Shown here piece after piece: positions 1 to 6,960 of a stretch of DNA of 45,380 bases. Every line of letters starts with the position of its first letter. Position 1 is the stretch's first letter. The notes under the pieces were generated by a model that had not been told where the DNA came from, ran no database searches, and saw only the letters and a program-made list of their open reading frames with translations. This stretch comes from Elusimicrobiota bacterium (GTDB lineage: Bacteria > Elusimicrobiota > Elusimicrobia > UBA1565 > UBA9628), in assembly GCA_016209035.1 (NCBI GenBank), contig JACQWX010000051.1, positions 1-45,380 of the forward strand, read 5' to 3'. The position numbers and the translations under genes are program-made.

Positions 1-139
1 GACGGGGCGTCTCGCAGGCCGACTTGGGCATGCAGGAGGCCGAGAGCCGAGCGCCGCCTCTAGGCGAGCGCGTCCCCGACGGATAGAGGCCGGGACGCTT
101 GCCCCCAGACGGGCCCGTCAAAAACTGGGTGAGGTCGAG
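1..139 (+). repeat. 139-bp inverted repeat, left copy
   Basis: This segment recurs in reverse complement at 45104-45242 with a single mismatch that I can see (base 4 against 45239). Both copies stop at the same motif (GGGTGAGGTCGAG) and both sit just upstream of a gene reading away from them. A 12-base perfect palindrome, GACGGGCCCGTC, lies at 108-119. One frame stays open until a TAG at 84-86, so the repeat could contain the 3' end of an old gene. The left edge is the window edge, so the true repeat may extend further. Confidence 0.93.
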
Positions 140-144
140 AGGTC
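122..144 (+). repeat. 23-bp direct repeat, left copy
   Basis: These 23 bases match 3019-3041 at 21 positions in the same orientation. The two copies bracket the three-gene TPR cassette. The first 18 bases also form the end of the 139-bp repeat. This could be a target duplication, a recombination scar or a shared element end. Confidence 0.6.
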
Positions 145-151
145 CTGAGCA

Positions 152-180
152 TTGATAGATCCGAAAACACAAGCTATACT
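152..180 (+). promoter_or_regulatory. sigma-70-type promoter of the TPR cassette, probably leaderless
   Basis: TTGATA (152-157) and TATACT (175-180) are separated by exactly 17 bases, close to the consensus. The -10 box ends seven bases before the ATG at 188, so transcription should begin at or next to the start codon. This also argues that the in-frame TTG at 152 is the -35 box and not a start codon. Confidence 0.75.
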
Positions 181-187
181 TAAAGCG

Positions 188-1129
188 ATGCCAAATTTCC
201 AGAACAGCCTCATAGGCCCTCCTGTCCTTCGTCAAGCGTACTTTAATCTTACCATACTGCTTATGACGCTGGGCATGCTCGGGTTCCTCGCGGGTGGAAC
301 GCAGGGTGGCAAAGGTCCTTCCGTTAGTGAAGACGAGGATGATATTCTGGCCGTTGAGGAAGCCAAGGCCCTGGAGCAACAAGAATCCGCGGACCGCAAG
401 GATACGACGCTCAAGCCTGAAGATCTGGCCCAACGCAGTCAAGTCCGTGAGGAGCGGGCCAAGGAGCTTCTGACCAAACATCCTGAGAGCCCCCGGGTGC
501 ATGACGCCGTGGCCGGCATCGACTACTCGGCAGGCAGGTTCGAGCAGGGCCTTGAGCGTTCGGGCCAGGCCATCGCGTTGGCCGAGCAGAAGCCTGACAA
601 GAAGGCGCTGGTCTCCGCGCTCGTCAACAGGGGCGAGAAGGGCTACTTGGCGATGGGAGACTATCCCAAGGCTTACGCGGACGCGGCTCGCGCGCTGGAG
701 TTGGCCCCCAAAAACCCGCGGGCGTTCGCGCTGCTCAAGCTGACCGAGGGCCGCGTCGCGGCGGGGCACGGGGGCAAGCCCGGCCCGGCCGCTGCGGGAC
801 CTTCCGGCCAGGTCGCGCCGAGCCAAGCTCAGACGGGGGAGTCGGCGGGCCGGCAGGCGCAGGACCGGGAGGCCCAGGCCACGGCGGAGAGGCTCAAGGC
901 CGGGGCATTGGCGCGTGAGGCTGCCGGCAAGCTGGGACTTGGCGACAGCGAGGCGGGCCGCAGGCTCATCGACAAGGCCGTGGGCTTGGACCCTGAGAAC
1001 GCCCGGATTCTCGCGGCAAGGAGCCGCGCGCGTCTTGCCGGCAAGGACATGCGGGGCGCTCTTGAAGGGCGAGAGGGAGCGGGAGCGACGTTACATGGCG
1101 ACACGGTACGCAAGGAGCGCGTGGAATGA
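188..1129 (+). CDS. membrane-anchored TPR protein
   Basis: This gene encodes 313 residues. The ATG at 188 is preferred over an in-frame TTG at 152 because the latter is part of a good -35 box. The N-terminus carries a hydrophobic segment (about residues 16-36), a signal anchor or signal peptide. An acidic/charged linker follows, then TPR-like helices with the usual A-x-x-L-x-P spacing (about 100-195), an Ala/Gly/Pro/Gln-rich linker, and a last TPR-like unit from about 240. That last unit shares 86 identical bases with the gene at 1758. After it the reading runs into Gly/Arg/Glu-rich sequence without TPR character, so the C-terminus may be truncated or frame-shifted. The stop overlaps the next start (ATGA). 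TPRs mediate protein-protein contacts; the partner is unknown. Confidence 0.75.
   Translation: MPNFQNSLIGPPVLRQAYFNLTILLMTLGMLGFLAGGTQGGKGPSVSEDEDDILAVEEAKALEQQESADRKDTTLKPEDLAQRSQVREERAKELLTKHPESPRVHDAVAGIDYSAGRFEQGLERSGQAIALAEQKPDKKALVSALVNRGEKGYLAMGDYPKAYADAARALELAPKNPRAFALLKLTEGRVAAGHGGKPGPAAAGPSGQVAPSQAQTGESAGRQAQDREAQATAERLKAGALAREAAGKLGLGDSEAGRRLIDKAVGLDPENARILAARSRARLAGKDMRGALEGREGAGATLHGDTVRKERVE
908..993 (+). repeat. 86-bp identical segment, copy 1
   Basis: It is identical base for base to 2436-2521 in the third gene of the cassette, in the same reading frame, and encodes a TPR helix pair beginning LAREAAGKLG. Flanking sequence diverges sharply, which suggests gene conversion or a recent partial duplication. 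Confidence 0.9.
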
Positions 1130-1761
1130 GGTCAATAATATTGGCGGCAGGTCTGCTCATGGCGGCCTTGCCCCTCAGTGCGGCTCAAGGCGCAGACAAG
1201 CCGGCGAGGAAGTCCGAAGTCAAGTCCCGGAAGCTGGCTCAAGAGGTCATCCAAAGCACATCGACAGTTTCAACGAAAGCTGACGCTGCCCGAACAGACA
1301 AGAAGCCCAAAACGAGGATCTTGCAGGAACTCATTGCCTTGGTCCTGGCGCAGGGGAAGGAGCGGGCGGTGAAATCACCGTCTGCAGAGAACCTAGGACT
1401 TACACCAGGTGCCGCCACGAAAGCAATTCGATACAAGACTGACATTTCCCCTGATGAGAAAGAACATGCTTTCGAAGTTCTGTATAGCATGACCGGAGAA
1501 GCAACGGGCAAGCCTTATGGCTTGGTTTGGAGCCGAACCAAGGTTTCGAGGAAAGAGGGGATTAAGGTCATTGACGAGAGTTGGACTTTGCGCCTCTCCA
1601 CTGAATGTGTTCTGCAAGCAGCTTTCAAAGCAGAGGGCAAGGAAGGAGCTGTGGTTCAGACCAAGTATCCAACGGATTCGTCCGAAGCGCAGCGAATATT
1701 TGAGCAGGAGAGACGCTTTTATCTCGTCGATTCCCTTGCATTGGAGATGTCCCTAAGATGA
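1126..1761 (+). CDS. secreted protein of unknown function
   Basis: This gene encodes 211 residues that I do not recognise. A clear signal peptide (about 1-20, ending LSAAQG) predicts export. A Lys/Ser/Thr-rich linker follows, then a mixed alpha/beta region (about 90-211) without known motifs. The start overlaps the previous stop in ATGA, and its own stop overlaps the next start in ATGA, so all three cassette genes should be translated together. From about 1240 to 1760 the base composition is clearly less GC-rich than the surrounding genes, with many A/T-ending codons. This is compatible with acquisition from elsewhere. Its place between two TPR proteins suggests that it works with them, but nothing shows how. 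Confidence 0.75.
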   Translation: MRSIILAAGLLMAALPLSAAQGADKPARKSEVKSRKLAQEVIQSTSTVSTKADAARTDKKPKTRILQELIALVLAQGKERAVKSPSAENLGLTPGAATKAIRYKTDISPDEKEHAFEVLYSMTGEATGKPYGLVWSRTKVSRKEGIKVIDESWTLRLSTECVLQAAFKAEGKEGAVVQTKYPTDSSEAQRIFEQERRFYLVDSLALEMSLR

Positions 1762-3014
1762 GAGTATTCGTTTTGTTGATTGGCTTGGCCGGGGTGACGC
1801 ATTTCTCCTTTGCGCAAGGAACACAGAAGCCTCAGCTCGTCCAGGCGGACGAAGATGATTGGGTGAAGGATATCCGCGATTCAACGGGCAAGATAGAAGA
1901 CCTTACCCAAAGGATCGACGACCCCTCGACCCCTCCTGAGGAGAAACCGAAATACGAAGCCGCCCGGGAAGCCGAAGTCTCCAACATCGAGCAGGTCGGG
2001 CAGAAGCGTCCGGAGAACTACAAGGCGCAGATGGACGTGGGCAAAGCCCTCGTGAAGGTCAATGAACCGGCGCGTGCGATGCCCTTCGCAGACCAGGCGG
2101 TGGCATTGTCTCAAGGCAAACCGAAGAAGGAATCCGCCGCCCGCACCCTTCGCGGGACCATCCTCCACGGTCAGCGCGATTATCCGAGCGCGGCGCTGGA
2201 GTGCGGCCGTGCCGTGGAGTTGGACCCCTCCAACAATGCGGCATACTCGTGCTACCAGCTCACGAGAGACCGGGCGGCGACGAAGGGCGCTGGACCGGCT
2301 CCCGGCGGATCGCAGGCAGGGCCGGCCGGAGCTTCCGCTGCCGGGGAGCGGCCGTCCATCGCGGCGGCTCCTCTCGGCCCTGAGCACGGGGCCGTAGCAG
2401 GTCTCACGGATGGGAACGCGCTCAAGGCTTCGGCGTTGGCGCGTGAGGCTGCCGGCAAGCTGGGACTTGGCGACAGCGAGGCGGGCCGCAGGCTCATCGA
2501 CAAGGCCGTGGGCTTGGACCCGGACAACGCGAAGCTTCGCGTCGCCAGGGGCCAGGCGCGTTTGGCGGCGAAAGACTTGCAGGGCGCGCGCGAGGACGCG
2601 GACGCGGCGGTCCGGCTCGATCCCATGTCCGCCGCGGCCCTGTTCTTGCGCATCCGGGTGGGCGCGGCCCTGGGATGGAAGCCGGAGTTGATCCTTGCCG
2701 ACATGAAGAGCGCGGGTCGCCTGGACCCGGGGATGCTGCCCGATCTGCGCAAGATCGCGAAGGGGCTCGGGCTGGGCGCCTTCGAGGGGCAAGACGACCC
2801 GGGATCATCGGGCGGTCTGGATGACGCCGCCGCGTCCGGCAGGCAGGTTGCCGCCGGAGTTGGGAAAAATTCTGCCGCAAAGAGCATCTTGGGCGGTCAT
2901 CCGCTTTCCTTCTGCAGGCCGAAGAACTTCTTGGAAATCATCTGCGCCGCAGTCCTGTCGATGATCGTCATCGTCGGCGTTTGGATCGTCTGGAAGCGCA
3001 AGGCCGGGGAGTAG
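1758..3014 (+). CDS. TPR protein with signal peptide and C-terminal membrane segment
   Basis: This gene encodes 418 residues. A signal peptide (about 1-19, ending FSFAQG) is followed by a charged region, TPR units (about 75-165), a Gly/Ala/Pro linker (about 175-215), and more TPR units (about 222-320) that include the 86-bp segment shared with the gene at 188. A Gly/Ser-rich stretch follows. A single transmembrane helix (about 392-412, IICAAVLSMIVIVGVW) precedes a short basic tail. The topology would place the TPRs outside the cytoplasm, anchored at the C-terminus. It begins in an ATGA overlap with the preceding gene. It is probably a paralogue of the gene at 188 and looks like the complete version of the pair. 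Confidence 0.8.
   Translation: MRVFVLLIGLAGVTHFSFAQGTQKPQLVQADEDDWVKDIRDSTGKIEDLTQRIDDPSTPPEEKPKYEAAREAEVSNIEQVGQKRPENYKAQMDVGKALVKVNEPARAMPFADQAVALSQGKPKKESAARTLRGTILHGQRDYPSAALECGRAVELDPSNNAAYSCYQLTRDRAATKGAGPAPGGSQAGPAGASAAGERPSIAAAPLGPEHGAVAGLTDGNALKASALAREAAGKLGLGDSEAGRRLIDKAVGLDPDNAKLRVARGQARLAAKDLQGAREDADAAVRLDPMSAAALFLRIRVGAALGWKPELILADMKSAGRLDPGMLPDLRKIAKGLGLGAFEGQDDPGSSGGLDDAAASGRQVAAGVGKNSAAKSILGGHPLSFCRPKNFLEIICAAVLSMIVIVGVWIVWKRKAGE
2436..2521 (+). repeat. 86-bp identical segment, copy 2
   Basis: Partner of 908-993, identical over its full length and in the same frame of a TPR-coding gene. Confidence 0.9.
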
Positions 3015-3018
3015 TCGG

Positions 3019-3041
3019 AAACTCGGTGACGTCGAGAGGTC
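3019..3041 (+). repeat. 23-bp direct repeat, right copy
   Basis: It lies five bases after the stop of the last cassette gene and overlaps the stop of the Nudix gene by two bases. It matches 122-144 at 21 of 23 bases. Confidence 0.6.
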
Positions 3042-3636
3042 AGAGGCGCAGCTTCTTGGGCCAGCCGAGGATGCTCAACAGGTCGTGGACCATGCGGGCG
3101 GTGGCGCCCCAGACCAAGACCTTGCCCACGCGGAACTCGAACATGGGATGGGGAGCGCCGGCCACGTCGCGGAAGCCCGCGTGGGAAAAGCCCCCTGGGT
3201 CGGCGAGACGGGCCAGGGGCAGTTCCAGCACGCGGCGCACCTCGCGCCGGTCCGGGGCGAAGCCGCGGGCCTTGCCGATCCAGCCCACCACGGGCGTGAT
3301 CACGAACCCGGTGTAGGTGGCGACGTCGTCCAAGACTCCCACGACCTCGACGGCCGCGGGATCCAGGCCCACCTCCTCGCGGGCCTCTCTGAGGGCGGTG
3401 TCCCGCATGCGGCGGTCGCAGGCCTCGCGCCTTCCGCCTGGGAAGGATATCTGGCCCGCGTGGCAGGAGAGCCCGGCTGAGCGGGCGGTGAATACCAGGC
3501 TTAAGCCCCCCGGACGCTCAGCCACGGGAACGAGGGTGGCCGCCCGCGTGAACCCGCGGAGCGCGGACCTGCGCGGCTTCCTCGACCGAAGGGCCAGCCG
3601 CAGGCGCTCGAGGGAAGGGCTCGAAAGCTCGCGCAT
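3040..3636 (-). CDS. nudL: NUDIX hydrolase, CoA pyrophosphatase (NudL) family
   Basis: This gene encodes 198 residues, a usual length for the family. The family splits CoA and its thioesters into 3'-phosphoadenosine-5'-phosphate and 4'-phosphopantetheine in the cytoplasm. The CoA-specific signature is visible as GLSCHAGQISFPGG (about 55-68). It runs straight into a Nudix box with REAREEVGL (83-91), where the metal-binding glutamates E84, E87 and E88 are present. The spacing upstream of RE is one residue longer than the general Nudix pattern, as in NudL proteins. The gene diverges from the exporter at 3679 with only 42 bases between them. A TACAAT box (3653-3648) lies 11 bases before its start codon. 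There is no obvious functional link to its neighbours. Confidence 0.9.
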   Translation of the reverse strand: MRELSSPSLERLRLALRSRKPRRSALRGFTRAATLVPVAERPGGLSLVFTARSAGLSCHAGQISFPGGRREACDRRMRDTALREAREEVGLDPAAVEVVGVLDDVATYTGFVITPVVGWIGKARGFAPDRREVRRVLELPLARLADPGGFSHAGFRDVAGAPHPMFEFRVGKVLVWGATARMVHDLLSILGWPKKLRL

Positions 3637-3678
3637 GGACGAGATTCATTGTACGACATTTCCGCCATATCTTAAGAT

Positions 3679-4626
3679 ATGCGCGTGGGCAACCCTCACA
3701 CCCTGCTGGGACTGCTGGCCGTCGTCCTCTGGAGCGTGACCGTGGGGCTGGCCCGCAGCCTTTCGGAAAAGGTAGGTCCCCTCGCGGGCGGCGCGGCCGT
3801 CTACCTGGTCGGGGGCGCTCTCTGCTGGGCGTGGAGGGCCGCCCGCCGCCCATCCCGCGGCGCAGCCCGCGAAAGTCCGATGCCCCTTCGCTACCTCCTG
3901 GGCTGCGGGGCCCTCTTCGTGATCTACCTGCTGTCCTTCTACCTCGCCATCGGCATGGCGGCGGACCGCGTCCAGGTCCTCGGCGTGGGCCTGGCCAACT
4001 ACCTTTGGCCCTGCTTGACCATCGTTTTCTCCCTGGCACTGCTGGGCAAGAGGGCAGGCATCCTTCTCGCGCCAGGCACGGCGGCGGCGCTCTCGGGGGT
4101 CTTCCTCGCCATGGCCGCGGGAGCGCAGGTCTCCCCCGCGGAATTCCTGTCCGGCTCCTCAGGCGGGGGCGTCGTCTACTCGCTCGCCGCGGCCGGGGCC
4201 GTGATGTGGGCGCTCTACTCCAACCTGACCTCGCGCTGGATGGGAGACCGCTCCCGGAGCGGGGTGGGCCCTTTCATGCTGACCACGGGCGTCGTGCTCT
4301 TCCTCCTGGCCCTCAACCGTTCCGGCGCGCCATTGGGAGCCGCGTCCCTTGCCGGGCCTTGGACCGCCGGCGCGGCGGCCGAGGCGTTGGGCCTGGGCCT
4401 GGCCACGGCCGTGGGCTATGAGTGCTGGGAGTCGGCCATGCGGCGCGGGGACGTGACGCTCGTCGCGGCGGCGTCCTACTTCACGCCGCTCCTCTCGACT
4501 CTGTTCTCCTGCCTCTATCTGGGCGTCCGGCCCGGCGCGAGCCTCTGGGCGGGCTGCGGCCTCGTCGTGGCCGGGTCGCTCTTGAGCTGGAGGGCGGTCA
4601 GCTCCCCTTCTAGCGCTTCGCGGTAG
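3679..4626 (+). CDS. yddG: EamA/DMT-family exporter, YddG-like
   Basis: This gene encodes 315 residues with about ten hydrophobic segments, as expected for the two five-helix EamA repeats of drug/metabolite transporters. The stretches GVGLANYLWPCLTIVFS (after the third to fourth helix) and ECWESAMRRGDVTLVAAASYFTPLLST in the second half resemble the aromatic amino acid exporter YddG. Paraquat and aromatic amino acids are the known substrates of that protein. The true substrate here cannot be read from sequence. The start ATG follows closely on a TATCTT/TTAAGAT sequence and has no Shine-Dalgarno, so the mRNA leader may be very short. The 3' end overlaps the convergent AAA ATPase gene by 17 bases. 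Confidence 0.85.
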   Translation: MRVGNPHTLLGLLAVVLWSVTVGLARSLSEKVGPLAGGAAVYLVGGALCWAWRAARRPSRGAARESPMPLRYLLGCGALFVIYLLSFYLAIGMAADRVQVLGVGLANYLWPCLTIVFSLALLGKRAGILLAPGTAAALSGVFLAMAAGAQVSPAEFLSGSSGGGVVYSLAAAGAVMWALYSNLTSRWMGDRSRSGVGPFMLTTGVVLFLLALNRSGAPLGAASLAGPWTAGAAAEALGLGLATAVGYECWESAMRRGDVTLVAAASYFTPLLSTLFSCLYLGVRPGASLWAGCGLVVAGSLLSWRAVSSPSSASR

Positions 4627-6076
4627 CGGGGGTGGCCCGATTGAAGGCCCAATCCCGGATTTCCTTGACCTGCTCGGCCATCGTCTTGGACAGCGGCACC
4701 ATGCTGTCGGTCTGCCTCATGATGTCGTTCTGGGTCATCGCCCGTCCCGCCTGGTGTGACTCGACGCGGGCCGCGATGACGGCTTGCTCGATCTCGGCGC
4801 CGCTCCACTCCCTCGTGCAGTAGGCCAGCAGTTTGGCGTTGAAATCCTTCGGGTCGGCGTCGTTGGCCGCCAGATGGATGTTGATGATCTGGATGCGCTC
4901 CTCCTCGTTGGGAAGATCGCAGAAGAAGACCTGATCGAACCGCCCCTTGCGCAGGAGCTCGGCCGGAAGCAGCTCGATCCGGTTGGCCGTGGCGGCGACG
5001 AAGACCAAGGGAGGCTTCTCCTGCAGCCACGTCAGGAACGCCGAGAAGACCATGGACTGCGGCGTGGCGGCTTCCTTGGGCGTGCTCAAGCTGGATTCCA
5101 TCTCGTCGATCCAGAGAACGACGGGCGCCACGGCCTCGATGGTGCGCAAGGCGCGGTGGAAGGCGGCCTCCGGACTGCCGTAGAGGTTCGAGAAGATGAG
5201 GCTCATGTTCAGACGGAACAAGGGGACCTGCCAGAGCCCCGCGATGGCCTTGGCCAGCAGGCTCTTTCCGCAGCCGCTGACCCCCATGACGAGGATGCCC
5301 TTCGGGATGGGAAGGCCGGTCTTGATCGCCTCCTGGGTGAACAATTCCTTGCGCTTGGCGGCCCAATCCTTGACGTTCTCCAAGCCGCCGACGGCGTTGA
5401 TATCGACCTTGAGCGGGATGAACTCCAGGAACCCCGCCTTCTTGGCGATCGTCCCTTTCTCGGTCAAGATGTCTTCCAGCACGTTGCCCGAGGCTGCGCC
5501 CGTGCTGAAGACGCGGTGCATGATGTGGTCGACTTCCATGAGAGTCAAGCCGCGCAGGGACAGGACGGCATGCGCGCGGACCTCGGCCGGCAACGCCGCG
5601 CCGGGGAACCGCTTTTCGATCGCCAGCAGGCGCGCCAGCACCTCGTCGCCCGACGCCACGTCGAGCTCGATGTAGCACAACTCCTTGTCCAGGGATTCCG
5701 GCAGGACGGCCACAGGCGAGACGATCACGATGGCCGATCGGTAGTCGCGGCAGAAGGAGAAGTAGGCCTCGCGAAGCGCGCGGACCACCCGCGGATCGCC
5801 CATGAAGGACGACAGGTCCTTCATGACGTAGAATCCGTGCCGAGGGTGGTCGATCATGTGCAGCAGGGCGGCCACGGGATCCCGGGCATCGACCCCATCC
5901 GCGGACGGCTCGAAGCCGCGGATGCAGCTCCAGGTGGTGACCGAGCCTCCGGGGAAGCAGCGCGGGACAAGAGGCGCGAGGCACTCGACGACGCGGTCCT
6001 CCTCGGGGGTGTGCAGGTAGATCAGCGGATGGCGCCCGTGGACCGCGTGGAGCACCTGGTCTTCAAATCGGGGCAT
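4610..6076 (-). CDS. AAA ATPase, Ycf46-like
   Basis: This gene encodes 488 residues. The ATG at 6076 is chosen because GGAGG (6087-6083) lies six bases before it; the ATG two codons earlier abuts the GGAGG. The N-terminal half (about 10-200) is a degenerate domain opening with HPLIYLHTPEEDRVVE, typical of Ycf46-type ATPases. The C-terminal half is a full AAA module: GLENVKDW (about 231-238), Walker A GVSGCGKS (265-272, K271), Walker B VVLWIDE (319-325), sensor-1 Asn in ATAN (about 362-365), and RKGRFD with candidate arginine fingers (376-381). The Walker A loop has Ser/Cys where most AAA proteins have Pro/Thr. Ycf46 homologues in cyanobacteria have been linked to carbon-uptake regulation; the role here is unknown. 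It follows metF by 17 bases and probably shares its mRNA. Confidence 0.88.
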   Translation of the reverse strand: MPRFEDQVLHAVHGRHPLIYLHTPEEDRVVECLAPLVPRCFPGGSVTTWSCIRGFEPSADGVDARDPVAALLHMIDHPRHGFYVMKDLSSFMGDPRVVRALREAYFSFCRDYRSAIVIVSPVAVLPESLDKELCYIELDVASGDEVLARLLAIEKRFPGAALPAEVRAHAVLSLRGLTLMEVDHIMHRVFSTGAASGNVLEDILTEKGTIAKKAGFLEFIPLKVDINAVGGLENVKDWAAKRKELFTQEAIKTGLPIPKGILVMGVSGCGKSLLAKAIAGLWQVPLFRLNMSLIFSNLYGSPEAAFHRALRTIEAVAPVVLWIDEMESSLSTPKEAATPQSMVFSAFLTWLQEKPPLVFVAATANRIELLPAELLRKGRFDQVFFCDLPNEEERIQIINIHLAANDADPKDFNAKLLAYCTREWSGAEIEQAVIAARVESHQAGRAMTQNDIMRQTDSMVPLSKTMAEQVKEIRDWAFNRATPATAKR

Positions 6077-6093
6077 GATCATCCTCCATGATG

Positions 6094-6960
6094 CTAGCTC
6101 CCGCGCAGGTTCCTGAGAATCTCCCGCGTGGACCGGGACTTGTTGAGAGTGTAGAAATGGATGCCCGGAGCGCCCTTGTCGAGGAGCTCGCGGCACTGCT
6201 TGGCCCCATGCTCGATGCCGTAGCGCACCACCGCCTCGGGGTCGTCCTTGATGAGTTCGAGGTCTGCCGCCATCCTGAACGGGATGGTGGCGCCGCAGAG
6301 GTTCGTGAAGCGCTTGAGCTGGCCGTAGCCCGTGACCGGCATGATGCCGGGGACGATGGGGACCCGGATGCCGGCGGCCCGGGCCTCCTTGACGAACTCG
6401 AAGTAGTCCCTGTTGTCGAAGAAGAGCTGGGTGATGACCCAGTCGCCGCCCGCCGCCACCTTCTCGGCTAGGCGCCGGACGTCCTCCTCGATGCTCGGCG
6501 CCTCCGGATGCTTCTCGGGGTAGCCCGCCACCCCGATGCTGAAGTCGGCGCGCTCCCTGATGAAGCCGACGAGGTCCCGGGCGTAGCCGAAGTCGCGCCG
6601 GCCCGGCGGGGGCGCCTGGGCGTCTTTGGGAGGGTCTCCCCGCAGGGCCACGACGCTCTCGATGCCGAGCCCCCGGATGCGCCGCAGGAGATCGGCGATC
6701 TCGGAGCGCGTGTGGGTGATGCAGGTCAGGTGGCAGGCGGTCTCGACGCCGAGCTCGCTCTTGACGCGGCCCGCGGTCTCGACGGTGCGCTCCCGCGCCG
6801 TCCCGGCGGCGCCGTAGGTGAGCGTCACGAAGGCGGGCCCGAGGCGCTTGAGCTCCGAGATGCTGCCGAAGAGGGTCGCCGTGTCCTCCGGGGTCTTGGG
6901 GAGGAAGAACTCGAAGGAGAAGACCGGCGCTCCCGGGCCGAAGAGCTCGGGGATCCTCAC
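6094..6960 (-). CDS. metF: 5,10-methylenetetrahydrofolate reductase
   Basis: This gene encodes 288 residues, the normal size of the bacterial enzyme. It reduces 5,10-methylene-THF to 5-methyl-THF with FAD, supplying methyl groups for methionine synthesis or, in some anaerobes, the methyl branch of the Wood-Ljungdahl pathway. Family motifs seen in order are FSFEFFLPKT near the N-terminus, the VALRGDPP loop, GDWVITQLFFDN, and VPIVPGIMPVTGY. The GTG start lies inside a GTGA overlap with the stop of the large TPR gene, so it is translationally coupled to that gene. Being placed between a TPR protein and an AAA ATPase is unusual for this housekeeping gene. No other folate or methionine gene lies in the window. 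Confidence 0.95.
   Translation of the reverse strand: MRIPELFGPGAPVFSFEFFLPKTPEDTATLFGSISELKRLGPAFVTLTYGAAGTARERTVETAGRVKSELGVETACHLTCITHTRSEIADLLRRIRGLGIESVVALRGDPPKDAQAPPPGRRDFGYARDLVGFIRERADFSIGVAGYPEKHPEAPSIEEDVRRLAEKVAAGGDWVITQLFFDNRDYFEFVKEARAAGIRVPIVPGIMPVTGYGQLKRFTNLCGATIPFRMAADLELIKDDPEAVVRYGIEHGAKQCRELLDKGAPGIHFYTLNKSRSTREILRNLRGS

Noticed and set aside
108..119. GACGGGCCCGTC palindrome as a terminator
   Set aside because: The stem has no loop and the following bases are A-rich, not T-rich, in the direction of the next gene.
152..187. TTG at 152 as the start of the first TPR gene
   Set aside because: TTGATA here fits a -35 box with a -10 box exactly 17 bases on, so translation more likely starts at the ATG at 188.
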